Positions 1 to 7,146 of a stretch of 12,722 bases of DNA are shown one piece after another. Within the stretch, counting starts at the first letter, position 1. Every line of letters starts with the position of its first letter. The notes beneath the pieces are model-generated. The model searched no databases. It was not told where the DNA came from and saw nothing but the letters and a program-made list of their open reading frames with translations. Made by a program: the position numbers and the translations under genes. Origin of the DNA: Bordetella parapertussis (GTDB lineage Bacteria > Pseudomonadota > Gammaproteobacteria > Burkholderiales > Burkholderiaceae_C). The stretch lies in the NCBI GenBank assembly GCA_943328885.2, contig CALQBT020000030.1:1-12722 (forward strand). Direction: 5' to 3'.

Positions 1-25
1 ATTGGTTGATCCATCGAAAGATATC

Positions 26-1342
26 ATGATCTCGCACGACGACAACGAGCTGCTGGTGCGCGTGGGCCCTGGCACCGACATGGGCCGGATGATGCGGTTG
101 TACTGGATCCCGTTCCTGCTGGCGCGCGATCTTGAGGTCGACGGCCAACCGCACCGGGTTCGCCTGCTCTGCGAGGATCTGGTCGCGTTCCGCGATTCGG
201 CCGGCCGCGTCGGTCTGGTCGACCATGCTTGCCCGCACCGCGGCGCGCCGATGGTCTTCGCGCGCAACGAGCACGAAGGCCTGCGCTGCATGTACCACGG
301 CTGGAAGTTCGCCGTCGACGGCAGCTGCAAGCAGATGCCGGCCGAGCCCAATGGCGAGCGCATGTGCCAGAGCGTGCGGATCAAGTCTTACCCGGTGCAA
401 GAGCGGCATGGCGTGCTGTGGACCTACATGGGCCCGGACAAGACAGCGCCGCCTTTGCCGCAGCTCGAATGGAACCTGGTGCCCGAAGAGCGCGTGGCGC
501 TGTCGATGCGCGTCCAGGAGTGCAACTGGCTGCAGGCGCTCGAAGGCGAGATCGATTCGGCGCATGCTGCGATCCTGCACGGGCGGGTCGATGAAGCCGG
601 CGTGATCAACCAATGGCGACAGGCGCAGGACTTGATGCCCAAGTTCGAATGCGAGCTGCACGGCGCCGGGGTCAACATCGCGGCGCGACGCAAGGCCGGT
701 GATGGTCAGGAATACATCCGCGTCAACCAGTTTCTGATGCCGTTCTGGACCCTGGTGCCGCCGCAGAAGCAGTTTCCCGAACTCAGCGGCCATGCCTGGG
801 TGCCGGTCGACGACGAACACACGCTGTGCCTGATGTTCTCTTACCACCCCAGCGAGCCGCTCTACGAGAAGTCGCGCCAGGTGTTCAAGCATGGGCACCG
901 CGGTCGCGATACCGGCCATCCTTCAGACGCGTCGTTCGAGCCGCGGCCGGTGACCGACCCCTTCCCGAAGTATTGGAGCCGCTACAACCGCGCCAATGCC
1001 TACCAGTTCGATCACGAGTTGCAGAAGAAGACCTTCAACTCCGGCGTACCAGGGTTGTGGACCCAGGACGCGGCCTACCAGTCGGGTGTGGTGGCCATCT
1101 ACGACCGCACGCAAGAGCACCTGGGCGTGACCGACACCGGTATCGTTCGCACCCGCCGGCTGCTGATCGACTCGGCGCGCCAACTCGCCAAAGCCGGTCA
1201 GCGCCCGGTCTCTGCCGAACGGCCTGAGCTGTCGATGTGGCGCGCGGTCTCGCTGACCTTGCCCACCGGCACCGACTGGCGCGAGGCAGGCGGCGAGTTC
1301 ATGCGGGCCCGGCTCGGGCAGGACTTTGGCTACACGCCCTGA
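26..1342 (+). CDS. Rieske [2Fe-2S] aromatic ring-hydroxylating oxygenase, large subunit (phthalate 4,5-dioxygenase-like)
   Basis: The product is probably the terminal oxygenase of a Rieske non-haem iron system that hydroxylates an aromatic or cyclic substrate in the cytoplasm. Counting from the ATG at 26 (438 residues), the Rieske motif is C69-x-H71-x16-C88-x2-H91. The mononuclear iron site is D177-x2-H180-x4-H185 in NWLQALEGEIDSAH, with D348 the likely third ligand. The sequence DRTQEHLG near the C-terminus is typical of phthalate 4,5-dioxygenase-type alpha subunits. The open frame extends to a TTG at position 2, but homologues of this family begin close to the DNELLVRVGPGT segment, so the ATG at 26 is preferred; its ribosome-binding site is weak. 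No small subunit or ferredoxin/reductase partner is present in the window. The stop lies 6 nt before the CoA-transferase gene, indicating one operon. The family call is firm; the substrate is unknown. Confidence 0.93.
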   Translation: MISHDDNELLVRVGPGTDMGRMMRLYWIPFLLARDLEVDGQPHRVRLLCEDLVAFRDSAGRVGLVDHACPHRGAPMVFARNEHEGLRCMYHGWKFAVDGSCKQMPAEPNGERMCQSVRIKSYPVQERHGVLWTYMGPDKTAPPLPQLEWNLVPEERVALSMRVQECNWLQALEGEIDSAHAAILHGRVDEAGVINQWRQAQDLMPKFECELHGAGVNIAARRKAGDGQEYIRVNQFLMPFWTLVPPQKQFPELSGHAWVPVDDEHTLCLMFSYHPSEPLYEKSRQVFKHGHRGRDTGHPSDASFEPRPVTDPFPKYWSRYNRANAYQFDHELQKKTFNSGVPGLWTQDAAYQSGVVAIYDRTQEHLGVTDTGIVRTRRLLIDSARQLAKAGQRPVSAERPELSMWRAVSLTLPTGTDWREAGGEFMRARLGQDFGYTP

Positions 1343-1348
1343 CACCCC

Positions 1349-2620
1349 ATGCTCGATCGATTGACGGAGGAATTTCCGCCCCACTCGCCGCGCCAGGCTG
1401 GCGCCGCGCTGGCGCTGCAAGGTGTGCGCGTGGTCGACTTCTCGCACTTCATCGCCGGCCCGCTCGCGACGATGTTTTTGGCCGACCTGGGTGCCGACGT
1501 CATCAAGATCGAGCCCCCGGGCCGCGGCGATGACCTGCGGCGCTACCCGCCCGAGCTGCCGCAGCTGCCTGACCAAGGCGGGCCATTTCTGTGGAGCAAC
1601 CGCGGCAAGCGCAGCGTCGCGCTCGACCTGAAGAATCCGCAAGGCCTGGCGCTGGCGCGCGAACTGATCCAAGGCGCCGACGTGCTGGTCGAGAACTTCT
1701 CCACCGGCGTGATGGAGCGCTTCGGCTTGGGACAGGCCGAATGTCGCGCAGCCCACCCGCGGCTGATTTACTGCTCGGTCTCGGCCTATGGCCGCGACGG
1801 GCCATTTGCCGACCGCATGGGCTTCGACCCGGTGGTGCAGGCCGAGAGTGGTTTTGTTTCGATGAACGGCTACCCCGATCGCCAGGGCGTGCGGGCCTCG
1901 GCCGCGGTGATGGACATGGGCACCGCGATGATGGTCAGCAACGCGGTGCTGGCCGCGCTGTTTGCGCGCACCCACCAGGGTGTGGGCCAGTTCGTCGAGG
2001 TGGGCCTGTACGACACCGGGCTGCTGATGACCGGCTGGGCGACGATGCAGCATTTGCTGACCGGCAAGGAGCCGCAGCGCCACGGCAACGTCAGCCCTGA
2101 CACCTGCCCCTCGGGGGTGTTCAGCGCCAGCGATCAGGACTTCTACATCAACTGCGGCAACGACCGCGTTTTCCACCGTCTGGCCGCGGACGTGCTGGCG
2201 CGCCACGACCTGGCGCAGGATCCGGGGCTGGCGGGTCGCCAAGGCCGCACCGCCAGGCGCGACGAGTTGTTTCGCGTGCTGGGCGAGGAGTTCGCCCGCC
2301 AACCCTGGGCGCACTGGAGCGCGCGAATGCGCGAGGCCGGCGTGCCCTGCGGCCTGGTTCGCAGCGTCGGCCAGGCGCTGCGCTCGGACGAGACCCGGGC
2401 CCGCGGCATCGTCAGCTGGATTGAGCACCCCAGCGCTGGACCGATTCCCAACATCGCGCCGCCCTGGCGTTTCTCGGGCACGCCGGTGGCCGACCCGGTG
2501 GCCGCGCCGACCATCGGCCAGCACACCAAAGAAGTGCTGCACGAACTGCTGGGTCATGATGACGCGAGCCTCGCCGCGCTCGCGGCCAGCGGTGCGTTTG
2601 GCGCACCGAGGCCCGCATGA
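1349..2620 (+). CDS. CaiB/BaiF family (class III) CoA-transferase
   Basis: This 423-residue protein belongs to the formyl-CoA transferase/CaiB/BaiF family, which moves CoA from an acyl-CoA donor to a carboxylate through an enzyme-bound anhydride on an aspartate. The N-terminal signature VVDFSHFIAGPLATMFLADL is followed by GADVIKIEPPGRGD. VENFSTGVMERFGL and YCSVSAYGRDGP follow in the expected order. D189 in AAVMDMGTA is at the position of the catalytic aspartate (D169 of formyl-CoA transferase), and the length is normal. The ATG at 1349 is the first in frame; a GGAGG-like run lies just inside the gene with no usable in-frame ATG or GTG after it. The stop codon overlaps the thiolase start (ATGA at 2617-2620), implying translational coupling. 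It presumably activates an acid produced in the same pathway; donor and acceptor are unknown. Confidence 0.93.
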   Translation: MLDRLTEEFPPHSPRQAGAALALQGVRVVDFSHFIAGPLATMFLADLGADVIKIEPPGRGDDLRRYPPELPQLPDQGGPFLWSNRGKRSVALDLKNPQGLALARELIQGADVLVENFSTGVMERFGLGQAECRAAHPRLIYCSVSAYGRDGPFADRMGFDPVVQAESGFVSMNGYPDRQGVRASAAVMDMGTAMMVSNAVLAALFARTHQGVGQFVEVGLYDTGLLMTGWATMQHLLTGKEPQRHGNVSPDTCPSGVFSASDQDFYINCGNDRVFHRLAADVLARHDLAQDPGLAGRQGRTARRDELFRVLGEEFARQPWAHWSARMREAGVPCGLVRSVGQALRSDETRARGIVSWIEHPSAGPIPNIAPPWRFSGTPVADPVAAPTIGQHTKEVLHELLGHDDASLAALAASGAFGAPRPA

Positions 2621-3795
2621 GTCGCAGCCTGCGCGGCCGGGTTGCGGTAGCAGGCATCGGCGAAACCCGTTATTACAAGCACGGCCAGTCGCCGCTGCCC
2701 GAGTTCCGGCTGGCCCTGCAGGCGATTCTGGCAGCCTGCGCCGACGCGGGCATCAACCCGCACGACGTCGACGGTTTCGCGTCGTACAGCAACGATCGCA
2801 GCGACCCTTCACGACTGGCGGCTGCGCTGGGCCTGAAGCGGCTGCGCTCGACGACGATGCAGTGGGGTGGCGGGGGCGGCGGCTGTGCGGCGGCGGTGGC
2901 CAATGGGGCGGCTGCGATCGCCGGCGGGCTGGCCGACTGCGTGGTGGTGTTCCGGGCGCTGGCCCAAGGCGCGCACGGCCGCTTCGGCCAGGCCAAGCCT
3001 GCGGCCACGGCGGGCGCCGAGATGGCTTACATGGCGCCTTACGGCGTGCTCAGTCCGGCGCAGAAGTACGCGATGAAGGTGCGCCGCTACATGCACGAGC
3101 ATGGCGTGCGGCAGCAGGCGCTGCGCGCGGTGGCGCTCGCGTCGTACCACCATGCCCAGTCCAACCCGCGCGCGGTGATGCATGGCAAGCCGCTGGACGA
3201 GGCCAAATATGACGCCTCGCGCTGGATCGTCGAGCCCTTCCACCTCTACGACCTGTGTCTGGAGAACGACGGTGCCGCGGCAATTGTGCTGGTCAGCGCG
3301 GAGCGCGCGCGAGACCTGCCTCAGCCGCCGGTCTACCTGATGGGCGCGGCCACCGGCAGCGACCACCGAACCTTTGCCAGCGCTCACAACGCGCCGAACT
3401 ACGCGAGCGCCAGCTTCGTCAACGTGGCGCAGGAGCTCTACCGGATGGCCGGTGTCGGCCCGGCCGATGTGGGCAGCGTGCAGGCCTACGAGAACTTCAC
3501 CGGCGGCGTCGTGATGGCGCTGGCCGAGCATGGATTCTTCAAGCCCGATGAGGCCAATGACTTCATGACGCTGGCCAACCTGAGCGCGCCCGACGGCAGG
3601 CTGCCGCTCAACACCAGTGGCGGCAACCTGGCCGAGTGCTATATGCACGGATTCGAGCTGGTGCTCGAGGCGGTGCGGCAGGTTCGAAAGACCTCGACCG
3701 CGCAAGCCCCGCGCAGCGACCTGGCGCTGGTCATCGGCGGGCCCTTGGTCACACCGGTGAGCAGCCTGCTGCTCGGATCGGCGCAAGCGCTGTGA
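2617..3795 (+). CDS. SCP2/lipid-transfer-type thiolase superfamily protein (possible acyl-CoA thiolase or aldolase, partner of DUF35 protein)
   Basis: This 392-residue protein has the thiolase fold of the sterol-carrier/lipid-transfer branch. The N-terminus VAVAGIGETRYY is typical. C90 in GGGGGGCAAAVANGAAAI is at the nucleophilic cysteine position. The C-terminal region has TSGGNLAECYMHGFELV, with H344 at the thiolase histidine. The usual NEAF-like segment reads AYENFTGG (Y291-G297). The second thiolase cysteine is not evident: that region reads IGGPLVTPVSS. Known relatives paired with DUF35 proteins include benzoylsuccinyl-CoA thiolase (BbsB with BbsA) and the steroid aldolase Ltp2, so the reaction could be thiolysis or retro-aldol cleavage. 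A GAGG run 5 nt before the ATG supports the start, which overlaps the upstream stop by 4 nt. Family confidence is high; the reaction is uncertain. Confidence 0.9.
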   Translation: MSRSLRGRVAVAGIGETRYYKHGQSPLPEFRLALQAILAACADAGINPHDVDGFASYSNDRSDPSRLAAALGLKRLRSTTMQWGGGGGGCAAAVANGAAAIAGGLADCVVVFRALAQGAHGRFGQAKPAATAGAEMAYMAPYGVLSPAQKYAMKVRRYMHEHGVRQQALRAVALASYHHAQSNPRAVMHGKPLDEAKYDASRWIVEPFHLYDLCLENDGAAAIVLVSAERARDLPQPPVYLMGAATGSDHRTFASAHNAPNYASASFVNVAQELYRMAGVGPADVGSVQAYENFTGGVVMALAEHGFFKPDEANDFMTLANLSAPDGRLPLNTSGGNLAECYMHGFELVLEAVRQVRKTSTAQAPRSDLALVIGGPLVTPVSSLLLGSAQAL

Positions 3796-3812
3796 CGAAC
3801 GACTCGAGCCCC

Positions 3813-4262
3813 ATGACCGATCTGCCGACCTACCTGCCCTCGGGCTTGCCCGCGCCCTTGGACGAGGAGGGTGTTGCCGCGCCTTTTTGGCAAGGTCTGC
3901 AACAAGGCGTGCTGCGGGTCCAGCGCTGCGCGTCTTGCGCCACCTGGCAGTTCGGCGGCGAGTGGCTGTGCCACGCTTGCCATGCGTTCGACCCGGCATG
4001 GGTCGAGGTCGCGCCCGAGGGCCGGCTCTACAGTTGGGAGCGGGTCTGGCACCCGGTCCACCCGGCACTGCAAGCCTGTGGGCCTTACCTGGCGGTGCTG
4101 GTCGAGTTGCCGCATGCCGGCGGTCTGCGCATGTTGGGCAACCTGCTCGGCGATCCGATGCAAACACCGCAGATCGGCGCCGAGCTGCAGGGCGTGTTCG
4201 AACCGCATCCCGCGGGGCCGAACCAGCCGGCATATTCGCTGTTGCAGTGGCGTCTGCGTTGA
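3813..4262 (+). CDS. DUF35 / Zn-ribbon OB-fold protein, accessory subunit of the upstream thiolase
   Basis: The protein has 149 residues from the ATG at 3813. The N-terminal rubredoxin-like zinc ribbon is C39-x2-C42-x10-C53-x2-C56, followed by an acyl-CoA-binding OB-fold with GRLYSWERVWHPVHPA, then YLAVLVELPHAGG and GNLLGDP. In characterised systems such proteins form complexes with SCP2-type thiolases or aldolases and are needed for activity, for example BbsA with BbsB. The gene directly follows such a thiolase, so it most likely forms the heteromeric partner. A GTG at 3792 overlaps the thiolase stop (GTGA) and would add 7 residues; it is a real alternative because every other junction around it is tightly coupled. 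Neither start has a clear ribosome-binding site. This is the last gene of the plus-strand operon. Confidence 0.88.
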   Translation: MTDLPTYLPSGLPAPLDEEGVAAPFWQGLQQGVLRVQRCASCATWQFGGEWLCHACHAFDPAWVEVAPEGRLYSWERVWHPVHPALQACGPYLAVLVELPHAGGLRMLGNLLGDPMQTPQIGAELQGVFEPHPAGPNQPAYSLLQWRLR

Positions 4263-4309
4263 GCAGGAGGCAGGCCTGTCAAGCTGTGCAAAGCCCTGCC
4301 GCCGGGCCG

Positions 4310-5302
4310 TCACCCCTTGATATCGGCCTTCTTCACCACCGGGCCCCATAGCTCGAGCTCGCTGCGGATCAGTCGCTCCATCTCCTGGGGCGTGCTGCTG
4401 CGAGGCTCGACGTTGCGGTCGATGAAGAGCTTGCGGACCTCGGGCCTGGCCACTGCGCGGACGATCGCGGCGTTGAGCTTGGCGGCGATCGCGTCGGGCA
4501 GGCCGCGCGGCGCCAACACGCCAAACCAGACCACGCTGCTGAAGCCGGGCACGTCTTCGCTGATGGCCGGCAGGCCGGGCAGCACCTCGGTGCGCTGAGC
4601 TGACGCCACCGCCAGGTAGCGGATGCGGCCGGCTTGCACCATCGCGGCACCATCCAAGCCGGTGACAAAAGCCATGTGGACCTGGCCGCCGGCAAACGCG
4701 GTGACGAGCGGCGCGCCGCCGGCATAAGGGATGTGCTGCAGCCGGGTGCCGGCACGGTCGTTGAAGAATTCGCCGGCCAGGTGCGAGCTGCCGCCGATGC
4801 CGGTGGAGCCGTAGTTCAGGCTCGTGCCCTGTTGTTGCGCCCAGCTGACGAAGTCCTTGACGGTCTTGTGCGGGCTGTCGGCCGCCACCGCCAGGATCAG
4901 CGGCACGGCGACCACGGTCGACAGCGGCCGGAAATCCTTCAGCACGTCATAAGGCAACTTGCGCAGCAGCGACGCTGTCGCGCTGGGTCCGCTGTTGCCG
5001 AACACCAGCGTGTAGCCATCGGGCGCTGCCTTGGCCACCAGGTCGGTGCCCATCGTGCCGCTGGCGCCGGCTTTGTTGTCGATCAGCACGGGCTGGCCCA
5101 GCAGTTCCTGCAAGGGCTGCTGGATGGCGCGCGCGAGCTGGTCCGTCGTGCCGCCGGCAGGGTAGGGGACGACGATGCGGATCGGCTTGCTGGGGTAGAC
5201 GTCTTGGGCCTGCGCCGACGCGGTGCTGGCAACGCTGGCCCAGGCCAGGCCGCAGCCCAGCGCGGCCCATTGCATCAATATTCGGCGGTTCTGGCTTGGC
5301 AT
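4310..5302 (-). CDS. Bug-family (tripartite tricarboxylate transporter) periplasmic solute-binding receptor
   Basis: This 330-residue exported binding protein belongs to the Bug/TctC family that is expanded in Burkholderiales. The Sec signal peptide has basic residues NRR at 5-7, a hydrophobic stretch WAALGCGLAWASVAS, and a likely cut after AQA at residue 32. The mature start DVYPSKPIRIVVPYPAGGTT is the family hallmark, followed by LIDNKAGASGTMG and APDGYTLVFGNSG. The ATG at 5302 has GGAGA 6 nt upstream, and the longer open frame beyond it lacks the signal peptide at its start. It is the last gene of the minus-strand operon, 32 nt after the CitE-like gene, and faces the plus-strand operon tail to tail. 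No TctA/TctB membrane genes are present, which is usual for orphan Bug receptors. It probably binds a carboxylate that feeds this pathway; the ligand is unknown. Confidence 0.93.
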   Translation of the reverse strand: MPSQNRRILMQWAALGCGLAWASVASTASAQAQDVYPSKPIRIVVPYPAGGTTDQLARAIQQPLQELLGQPVLIDNKAGASGTMGTDLVAKAAPDGYTLVFGNSGPSATASLLRKLPYDVLKDFRPLSTVVAVPLILAVAADSPHKTVKDFVSWAQQQGTSLNYGSTGIGGSSHLAGEFFNDRAGTRLQHIPYAGGAPLVTAFAGGQVHMAFVTGLDGAAMVQAGRIRYLAVASAQRTEVLPGLPAISEDVPGFSSVVWFGVLAPRGLPDAIAAKLNAAIVRAVARPEVRKLFIDRNVEPRSSTPQEMERLIRSELELWGPVVKKADIKG

Positions 5303-5308
5303 GCGGTG

Positions 5309-5313
5309 TCTCC
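5309..5313 (-). promoter_or_regulatory. Shine-Dalgarno site deciding the Bug receptor start
   Basis: GGAGA on the minus strand lies 6 nt upstream of the ATG at 5302. It supports this start over the much longer open frame that continues upstream through the CitE-like gene. Confidence 0.6.
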
Positions 5314-5334
5314 GATGGCTTGGTGGGGGTGGTG

Positions 5335-6210
5335 TCACAGGGCGCCCAGTGTGCGCAGGGCTTGGGTCAGGTGGGGTTTGTCGATCATCACGCCGTCCAG
5401 GCTCAGTGCGCCGGCGTCGGGTTGGGCGGCGAAAGCCGCGACGATGCGCCGCGCCTGCGCCTGTTCGGCCTCGTTGGGCGAGTAAGCCTCGTTGATGATC
5501 GGCACCTGGTCGGGGTGGATTGCGATGCGCCCGCGAAAACCGCGCCGACGCGAAGCGCGGCATGCGGCGGCCAAGCCCGCAGCGTCTCGAAAGTCGGTGT
5601 AGACCGTGTCGATGGCCACGACGTTGGCGGCAGTGGCCGCGCACAAGCACATCGAATTTGCCAGTGCATAGAGCGGCGACCAGTTGCCGTCCTCTTCGCG
5701 GTTGCTGACCGCGCCGATGGCTGCGGCCAGGTCTTCGGCGCCCCAGGTGATGCCTGCCAATCGGGACAAGGATCCCGCGGCACCGGCGAAGGACTGCATG
5801 TTGAGCATGGCTTGCGCGGTCTCGGTGGCCACCGGCACGATGCGCACCGCACCCGGGGCGATGCCGGAACGGGCCTCGAGCGCATCCAGACAAAAGCCCA
5901 GACGCACGATGTCAGCGGCGCTGTGGGTCTTGGGCAGCATGATGCCGGCCAGGCCTGGTAGCACCACCGCGGCCAGGTCGTCCATCGCCAGACCGCTGTC
6001 GAGTGGGTTGATGCGAACGAACAATCGCGCGCTCAACTGCGCCGCCTGATCGGTGATGAACTCGGCGGCGCTGCCGCGCGCCGCGGCCTTGCGCGACGTT
6101 GCCACCGCATCCTCCAGGTCAAGGATCAGCACATCGGCCGGGCTGCCGAGCGCCTTGGCCAGCTTGCGCTGACTGTCGGCCGGCACGAAGAGCATGGACC
6201 TGAGCTTCAT
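5335..6210 (-). CDS. HpcH/HpaI (CitE-like) acyl-CoA lyase, possible citramalyl-CoA/malyl-CoA-type lyase
   Basis: The 291-residue protein is a TIM-barrel lyase of the CitE-like group that acts on 3-hydroxyacyl-CoA substrates. It opens with RSMLFVPADSQRKLAKAL. DLEDAV (D31, E33, D34) and the CoA-binding arginine R66 in FVRINPLDSG follow. E130 in PVATETAQAM and D160 in TWGAEDLAAAIG are at the Mg2+ ligand positions. The C-terminal IHPDQVPIIN is typical. Its start overlaps the MaoC stop by 4 nt (ATGA), so hydratase and lyase are probably made together. In itaconate degradation a MaoC-type hydratase makes (S)-citramalyl-CoA and a CitE-like lyase splits it to acetyl-CoA and pyruvate; this pair could do the same or act on a related dicarboxyl-CoA. 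Substrate identity is inferred, not seen. Confidence 0.9.
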   Translation of the reverse strand: MKLRSMLFVPADSQRKLAKALGSPADVLILDLEDAVATSRKAAARGSAAEFITDQAAQLSARLFVRINPLDSGLAMDDLAAVVLPGLAGIMLPKTHSAADIVRLGFCLDALEARSGIAPGAVRIVPVATETAQAMLNMQSFAGAAGSLSRLAGITWGAEDLAAAIGAVSNREEDGNWSPLYALANSMCLCAATAANVVAIDTVYTDFRDAAGLAAACRASRRRGFRGRIAIHPDQVPIINEAYSPNEAEQAQARRIVAAFAAQPDAGALSLDGVMIDKPHLTQALRTLGAL

Positions 6211-6659
6211 GCCGGTGCCCTGAGCATCAAGGCTTGGCGCAGGCAGATGCAGATCTCTTCCCCACGCTGGTTCAAGCCCTGGTGCAGCAGGGTGACGATG
6301 CCGGCATTGGGCCGCGACTTGCTGCTGCGCAGTTCCTTGACAGTGGTGCGCGACCGGATGGTGTCGCCGTAGAAGACGGGGGAAGGGAATCGGGTGTCGG
6401 TCATGCCCAGGTTGGCCACCGTGGTGCCCAGGGTCGTGTCTTGCACCGACAGCCCGATCACCAGTCCGAGCGTGAACAGGCTGTTGACCAGCGGCCGGCC
6501 GAACTCGGTGGTCTTACAGTACTCGGCATCGATGTGCAGCGCCGCTGGGTTGTGGGTCGCATTGCAGAACCACATGTTGTCGGCTTCGGTGACGGTGCGC
6601 CGGATCTCGTGCTCGAAGGTCTGCCCGACGCTGAATTGTTCAAACCAGAGGCCTGCCAT
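6207..6659 (-). CDS. MaoC-type acyl-CoA hydratase (hot-dog fold; itaconyl/mesaconyl-CoA-hydratase-like)
   Basis: The 150-residue protein has a single hot-dog domain. The active-site segment is THNPAALHIDAEY (residues 35-47), with N37 and H42 spaced like the Asp/His dyad of R-specific enoyl-CoA hydratases, so asparagine occupies the usual aspartate position. The downstream segments FGRPLVNSLFTLGLVIGLSV and GTTVANLGMTDTRFPSPVF are, from my knowledge of the family, characteristic of the MaoC proteins that sit next to CitE-like lyases. The ATG at 6659 is chosen because AAAGGA lies 9 nt before it; the frame opens at a TTG at 6677, but that start would place the ribosome-binding site inside the gene. 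It is the first intact gene of the MaoC-CitE-Bug segment and overlaps CitE by 4 nt. It probably hydrates an unsaturated acyl-CoA for the lyase. Confidence 0.88.
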   Translation of the reverse strand: MAGLWFEQFSVGQTFEHEIRRTVTEADNMWFCNATHNPAALHIDAEYCKTTEFGRPLVNSLFTLGLVIGLSVQDTTLGTTVANLGMTDTRFPSPVFYGDTIRSRTTVKELRSSKSRPNAGIVTLLHQGLNQRGEEICICLRQALMLRAPA

Positions 6660-6668
6660 GGTGGATAT

Positions 6669-6674
6669 TCCTTT
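6669..6674 (-). promoter_or_regulatory. Shine-Dalgarno site deciding the MaoC start
   Basis: AAAGGA on the minus strand is 9 nt upstream of the ATG at 6659. It rules against the TTG at 6677, which would put this motif inside the coding sequence. Confidence 0.55.
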
Positions 6675-6721
6675 CAAGACGCCAGCGCTGTGGTGTCGGG
6701 GTGTGAAGGGTGCGCAGGCTC

Positions 6722-6727
6722 AATATA
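6722..6727 (-). promoter_or_regulatory. Candidate -10 element for the MaoC-CitE-Bug transcript
   Basis: TATATT on the minus strand stands out in GC-rich sequence and lies about 60 nt upstream of the MaoC start. The matching -35 region (about 17 nt further upstream) reads CTGTGC, a poor match to TTGACA, so the promoter may need an activator or may not be real. A separate promoter here would make sense because a 487-nt gap separates MaoC from the damaged P450. Confidence 0.25.
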
Positions 6728-7146
6728 ACGAAAACCTGAAGCTTGCACAGCGCGTGCCCAAGCTGCGGCCTCAGCGCAAGCCCTGGCCCAAGGGCGGCGG
6801 GTCGCCGGCACTCTTGGGTGTGGCAGTTTGCTTGATGTGAATAACGATTAAATAAAGCGGCAATTCTCTGAGATGGCAGCAAGCCATACGAAGGTCTCAC
6901 AATGGTGTTTGCGTTTATTTTGTCTCGAATAGTCGCGGTAATAAGGCTAATAATGAGCGGCCAAATGACGGCAAGATGACTCTCAGCCTGAAGCCCGATC
7001 ACGGGAGTTTCGCGCTCTTCAGCGCCGAACCCCAGGTGACGGCGATGCGGCTTCTCGAATCTACGGTCGCGCCGCTGCCGCAGGAACGCCTTGATCTTGA
7101 TGACCTCAATCCGGACCTGGCGTCGATCCGGCCGCTAGCCCGTCGC

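Larger units (their letters stand above)
6660..7146. other. 487-nt intergenic region with an AT-rich island and no supportable gene
   Basis: No intact gene is supportable here. The segment 6841-6960 is clearly AT-rich compared with the rest of the window, with runs such as ATAACGATTAAATAAA and TAATAAGGCTAATAATGA. The MaoC-proximal part (6660-6840) holds its ribosome-binding site and a possible -10 element. On the minus strand near 7066-7107 a short translation, EVIKIKAFLRQRRDR, resembles the start of EthD-type small proteins, but it does not continue convincingly. The region may hold the promoter of the MaoC operon and degraded gene remains downstream of the P450 remnant. Confidence 0.5.

Noticed and set aside
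923..2557. 544-codon open frame on the minus strand opposite the Rieske and CaiB genes
   Set aside because: It is antisense to two well-recognised genes, rich in Arg/Ala/Gly/His as expected for shadow frames in GC-rich DNA, and shows no family motif.
2809..4233. 474-codon minus-strand frame opposite the thiolase and DUF35 genes
   Set aside because: It is antisense to two clear genes and has no recognisable motif.
4263..4309. Terminator between the convergent operons (GGCAGG at 4269-4274 with CCTGCC at 4295-4300)
   Set aside because: The stem is only 6 bp with a 20-nt loop and no T-run on either strand, so it is too weak to call.
6902..6979. 25-codon plus-strand frame starting MVFAFILSRIVAV in the AT-rich island
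   Set aside because: It has no ribosome-binding site and no similarity I recognise; the hydrophobic look follows from AT-rich codons.
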